From positions 1 to 6,722 of the forward strand of contig QNYI01000065.1 in NCBI GenBank assembly GCA_003978805.1: a DNA stretch of 6,722 nucleotides. Reading direction: 5' to 3'. The notes under the pieces are model-generated. The model was not told where the DNA came from. It made no database searches and worked only from the letters and a program-made list of their open reading frames with translations. The position numbers and the translations under genes were made by a program. This document shows, piece after piece, positions 6,283 through 6,722 of the stretch. Position 1 is the stretch's first letter. Each line of letters starts with the position of its first letter. The DNA comes from Desulfurobacterium sp. (lineage in GTDB: Bacteria > Aquificota > Aquificia > Desulfurobacteriales > Desulfurobacteriaceae).

Positions 6283-6663
6283 TTGAAAGTTGTTAAAACG
6301 GACAGAGCTCCCCTACCGGTTGGAGCTTACTCTCAGGGTATCCTGACGGGGAACTTACTCTTTACCGCTGGCCAGCTCGGCATAGACCCTAAAACGGGAG
6401 AACTCGTTAAGGGATTTGAAAATCAAGCAAGACAAGCTTTAAAGAACCTTGAAGCCATTTTAAACGCTGCAGGAGCGAGCAAGTGCAGTATACTGAAAGT
6501 TACCGTCTTTTTAACGGACATAGGAAAGTTCAAGGTCTTCAACGCCATCTATGAGGAATTTCTCTCCCCCTGCCCCGTAAAACCTGCAAGGTCTGTAGTA
6601 GAAGTTTCCGCCCTACCTTTAGGAGCAGAGGTTGAAGTAGAATGCATAGCTCAGATAGGTTAG
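6283..6663 (+). CDS. ridA: RidA family 2-iminobutanoate/2-iminopropanoate deaminase
   Basis: RidA hydrolyses reactive enamines/imines released by pyridoxal-phosphate enzymes such as threonine dehydratase, protecting other enzymes from damage; it acts in the cytoplasm as a trimer. The 126-residue product from TTG 6283 has the family's usual length and beginning (KVVKTDRAP). Family landmarks are GAYSQ (14-18; more often GPYSQ), the TAGQLGIDPKTGELV stretch (28-42), the helix with QARQALKNLEAIL, and the signature PARSVVEVSALPLGAEVEVE (101-120) with the substrate-carboxylate-binding Arg103 and Glu at 118/120. A longer frame from ATG 6220 would add 21 residues that look nothing like RidA, overlap the promoter and ignore the ribosome site, so I reject it. 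It is transcribed divergently from arsR and its end overlaps rsmI by 22 bases. Confidence 0.95.
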   Translation: MKVVKTDRAPLPVGAYSQGILTGNLLFTAGQLGIDPKTGELVKGFENQARQALKNLEAILNAAGASKCSILKVTVFLTDIGKFKVFNAIYEEFLSPCPVKPARSVVEVSALPLGAEVEVECIAQIG

Positions 6664-6722
6664 GAACCCTCTACGTTGTTGCAACACCCATAGGAAACCT
6701 TGACGACATAACCTTAAGAGCT
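6642..6722 (+). CDS. rsmI: 16S rRNA (cytidine1402-2'-O)-methyltransferase RsmI, N-terminal part
   Basis: The first 27 codons, cut by the right edge, read LGTLYVVATPIGNLDDITLR after a short MHSSDR leader. This is the hallmark start of RsmI (YraL), a SAM-dependent tetrapyrrole-methylase-fold enzyme that 2'-O-methylates C1402 in the decoding centre of 16S rRNA. VATPIGNL and DITLRA are the family's first conserved block. The best start is ATG at 6642, inside the end of ridA in another frame, giving a 22-base overlap; no nearer ATG, GTG or TTG is in frame before GTLYVV. The ribosome site is weak (GAGG at 6628-6631, 10 bases away), so coupling to ridA translation is likely. Confidence 0.88.
   Translation, partial: MHSSDRLGTLYVVATPIGNLDDITLRA

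Overview
The window is a dense, gene-packed piece of a bacterial chromosome with no RNA genes, mobile elements or CRISPR that I can see. The proteins are rich in Lys, Glu and Arg with many AGG/AGA arginine codons, genes abut or overlap, and there is an outer-membrane porin-like gene, so a Gram-negative thermophile is likely. Aquificota, possibly Desulfurobacteriaceae, is my best guess from the general look of Mfd and the porin; this is an inference, not a database result.

Minus strand, read from right to left (6142 down to 1), is one apparent operon of eight genes: an ArsR-family regulator; accD (acetyl-CoA carboxylase beta subunit); two very small membrane proteins of 74 and 33 residues; an 80-residue conserved-looking cytoplasmic protein; mfd (transcription-repair coupling factor); an exported ankyrin-repeat protein; and the first 160 codons of a putative outer-membrane porin that runs off the left edge. 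Gaps run from 2 to 37 bases, two junctions overlap (TAATG at mfd, ATGA at the porin), and I see no terminator between genes, so co-transcription and translational coupling are likely.

Plus strand, from 6283, holds ridA (imine/enamine deaminase, start corrected to a TTG) and the first 27 codons of rsmI (16S rRNA 2'-O-methyltransferase), which overlap by 22 bases.

The two operons diverge from a 140-base AT-rich spacer (6143-6282) carrying a candidate promoter for each side and an inverted repeat (AGTAGA-N9-TCTACT) between them. An autoregulatory operator for the ArsR protein is the natural reading. That regulator lacks the classic ArsR metal box but keeps one cysteine in the region and another near the C-terminus, which leaves a thiol-based sensing role open.

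Functionally the minus operon mixes lipid precursor supply (AccD), DNA repair (Mfd) and envelope proteins (small membrane proteins, exported ankyrin protein, porin). The least explained parts are the AT-rich pair of small membrane genes, the small protein coupled to mfd, and the exported ankyrin/porin pair.
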